Part shown: positions 61,619 to 64,000 of the stretch, piece after piece
Layout of the letters: every line of letters starts with the position of its first letter
How positions within the stretch are numbered: the first letter of the stretch is position 1
Source of the DNA: Ehretia macrophylla
Taxonomy: Eukaryota > Streptophyta > Magnoliopsida > Boraginales > Ehretiaceae
Length of the DNA stretch: 64,000 bases
Assembly (NCBI GenBank): GCA_037974665.1
Contig: CM075766.1
Location: forward strand, 51,840,569-51,904,568
Reading direction: 5' to 3'
The notes under the pieces: model-generated
The model's database searches: none
Told to the model about the DNA's origin: nothing
The model's input: the letters and a program-made list of their open reading frames with translations, nothing else
Made by a program: the position numbers and the translations under genes

Positions 61619-61630
61619 GCTCTGATACCA
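61619..61630 (-). promoter_or_regulatory. tRNA-Met primer-binding site, unit 3
   Basis: TGGTATCAGAGC on the minus strand, seven bases inside LTR 4. Confidence 0.9.
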
Positions 61631-61637
61631 CTTAAAC

Positions 61638-64000
61638 TGTCACGCCCCAACTCGACCCCACCTACGATCAGTCAGGACGCAACGGAATTTCGGCAGTAAC
61701 GACAGTAAATAGATTACCGAGGTTCTAAACCAACCTCGTAAATAACATTAAACATTCCAAATTCCATAACCATACATACAACAACTCCTTAACAGCATAA
61801 CAACATACAACATAACCGTAGTATACAATAATCAGTCTTCGTTATCTGCCTCCGTTCCAACATAACATACAATACCTCAACTTTATTATACATTTCAAAA
61901 ATAAGTTGAGACCCATCTAACAACTTAACCGTAAAGCATATAAAAGTCTATTAAGCTAATATACATGACGTTTAATAACATAGAATCATGGATAAGACTC
62001 AGGGACATATGACTCATCCACGAAAGGCACGTTTTCCACATTCTCCTCTTCAGGAGGCACGTACCCGAAATCTTGTGAAAGTACACCTGAAAACATGCAA
62101 TAATAGAGAGTGAGCTTATATACATAAGCCCAGTGAGGATCCGATAGATCTCGACAATATTCACTACGCTCCTTGGATTTAGTCCTTTGAGCAAGTAAAC
62201 ACACAACAACAATAATAACACAAATAATGCTATCATCACATAACTATATAACCAATCAATAAGGATACTCTATTTGGTGTAGCTCCAAACGCCATCACGA
62301 TCTCAACCGTTCTTCTTATAACTCCCCATTACTCACGCACCCGAGGTACCTCACTAGCCCCTCCCTCCATGACACCTCCGTCATGCGAGCTGGGGGTAGC
62401 CTATGGCAGTCATGCCGTTATCAACCCGACAGCCCGATGCTGCCCGAGAGGTGGCACACACATACCAAGACTCCATAATCATCAATCATCAATCAATCAA
62501 TCAATTGGGAGATCAGCAACAAGAGTGCCCGATTCCCGCATTCAATAATAATCAATCAATAACATCAATATAACATCAATATTAAATTAAACAACAAACA
62601 ACGTAGTTAGATGACAAAGTAGGCCATCTAACCGGACATGCATAATATACATAATTAAACTCTAAATTACTCATCGACATCTCACCATTCATCACTCGAA
62701 CACTACCCAACCATCTAAAGGCATCGTTCAAGAAATTAAAGAATGACAACCTAAACTTCTAAAATTCATAACTTACAATCTACTAATCCAAACATTGCCA
62801 AATCAGTTCCTATCACTCACCCATTCAACCTACTACATTAGCCCTCTCGGAAATCCACCATAACACCTCCAATTCATGCCCGATAACCCTAAAACTCTAA
62901 GATGTCATGGCTGGATTTTCCGGATTTTCACACGAACAATGTAATCGAAAATTCGGCATTACAACAGCGCTAACACGTAATTATCAAGTATTTAGAAATC
63001 GACGGCAATCGATTTCGATCAACACAACTCAATTAAATCAACTTTGAACATTTTATCAAAATTAAATACCCGGAAAATAAAAATTATGCTATATCCGACA
63101 GAAACTCGTAGTATTAGTATATAATGATCCCTAGCATGCAAGGAGCAATAATCTAACATCAGATTTCAATTCTAACGGTTCAATCTTCATTTATACGCAA
63201 AAACACAAAAATGACATTTTGAGATCTAGAATTTTTCTCTCACCTTAGATGCGATATAAGCCTAGGAATGCGTGCTATGCGTGCCCAACAAGCAGAATCC
63301 AAGTCGGTGCGAAGTTCTACGGACAAAAACTAGGTTTTTCTTTGAAAAATTGGATTGAAAGCTTGAGTTTTTCTCTTCTCTTTTCTCCCTCAACTCCTCG
63401 GCAATGTGTGTGTGTGTGATGGTGTTTTTGTGTTGTGTGAGTGTGTGTTGAGGACATTAGCTTATAAGGTCAAATAATTAATTAAAGTCAAAGTTAACTT
63501 AAATTAGTATTTTTGTGTTTTAATGACTTTAATTGCATTTTATTGCTCACCAAGTTAAAAATAATTATGCCACCCCCAAGATATCTCAAGTGGATTATTT
63601 TTAGGTGACAAGAAGTTTTACAATCCAATAATTTCACCCGAGTCGGCTTAAAACTCGATTTTCGCAAAAGTCGGTGTAAAAACCCTAATAAATTCTTAAG
63701 CCGATTTTAAAACCGTTTTCATCAAACACAGGTCTATTAAAGTCCGTGGACTAGGTCTAGAAGGGTTAAAAAGACCAGTTTCAAAATTATAGCGGACGTG
63801 TTTCGAAAACACTATTCACTAAAAATCGACGATAAAATTTCTGACTCCGTTTTTGATGAAAATTTCATGAATGCACATTTAGCACGTATTAGAAGTATTG
63901 ACATCAAAATTATAACTTTCTAGGTCCTATAGCACATAAACAGATCATATGCACGAAAAACGAGGTATAGCACGTAAAACGAGATAAGCAAGAAAGTGGG
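61638..64000 (-). repeat. Array E LTR 4, cut by the window end
   Basis: 2363 of about 2372 bp. It is the 5' LTR of unit 3. A private change at about 63390-63402 (CAACTCCTCGGC for TTTTCTCTCGGC) marks it. Whether another unit or host DNA follows cannot be seen. Confidence 0.92.

Larger units (their letters stand above)
39542..64000 (-). mobile_element. Array E: tandem shared-LTR array of three Tekay-type Ty3/gypsy units
   Basis: Four LTRs alternate with three interiors, all on the minus strand. LTRs are 39542-41913, 46907-49279, 54273-56644 and 61638-64000 (cut by the window about nine bases short). Interiors are 41914-46906, 49280-54272 and 56645-61637, each 4993 bp. The period is 7365-7366 bp. 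Each interior has its own primer site, polyprotein and polypurine tract. Neighbouring units share the LTR between them, with no target duplication or other sequence in between, so this is not three independent insertions. Units differ by private substitutions, including different nonsense codons, which argues against simple assembly duplication. Confidence 0.93.

Noticed and set aside
1..64000. CRISPR arrays, bacterial operons, phage or defence genes
   Set aside because: No regularly spaced short repeats and no such genes; the content is plant nuclear repeats and organelle-derived DNA.

Overview
The window looks like nuclear DNA of a flowering plant, probably a eudicot. It is dominated by Ty3/gypsy LTR retrotransposons of the chromovirus Tekay/Del type: gag-protease-RT-RNaseH-integrase-chromodomain polyproteins, a TGGTATCAGAGC-type tRNA-Met primer site, and long TG...CA LTRs. 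Between the elements lies sequence that appears to derive from a plant mitochondrial genome. The firm evidence for that is an atp4 (orf25) pseudogene next to a full-length nad4L. LTR elements with 5-bp target duplications sit inside this DNA, one of them inside atp4, so I read it as a nuclear mitochondrial insertion (NUMT) with nested retrotransposons. No host nuclear gene, tRNA, rRNA or CRISPR array was recognised.

Layout. 1-3676 (+): 3' end of element A (integrase, chromodomain, 3' LTR), followed at 3677-4182 by a second, B-like LTR terminus. 4183-5455 (-): decayed RT/RNaseH fragment of a different chromovirus (Reina-like). 5462-5857 and 15354-15511 (-): the two halves of atp4, split by element B. 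5858-15353 (-): complete but dead element B, target duplication ATACT. 15682-16425 (-): nad4L and an unknown ORF. 16426-20558: mitochondrial-like spacer. 20564-26410 (+): element C, two 2.4-kb LTRs around a 1-kb non-coding interior, target duplication GATAC. 26416-34833: mitochondrial-like spacer with a copia integrase scrap. 34834-38408 (-): 3.6-kb solo LTR (D). 38409-39541: more spacer. 39542-64000 (-): a tandem array E of the same Tekay-type element, LTR-int-LTR-int-LTR-int-LTR, with a 7365-7366 bp period and three interiors of exactly 4993 bp.

How it fits together. Organellar DNA entered the nucleus and LTR elements then inserted into it. The atp4 reading frame is continuous across the B empty site, so atp4 was still in frame at that point when B landed. 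nad4L keeps the ACG initiator and other apparently unedited codons, so the transfer was DNA-based. In the array only the middle unit keeps one uninterrupted polyprotein frame (1621 codons). The outer two are broken by one or two nonsense codons. Several elements share a potential hairpin near the polypurine tract and another inside the LTR; the latter carries a G-U pair where a relative has A-U.

Limits. Beyond atp4 and nad4L, mitochondrial origin of the spacers is inferred from continuity and general character. LTR ends, primer sites, polypurine tracts and target duplications were read directly. Clade names rest on recognised motifs, not on a tree. I found no candidate for a new defence or metabolic system. 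The most unusual structures are the shared-LTR tandem array, the NUMT with nested insertions, and the coding-free element C.
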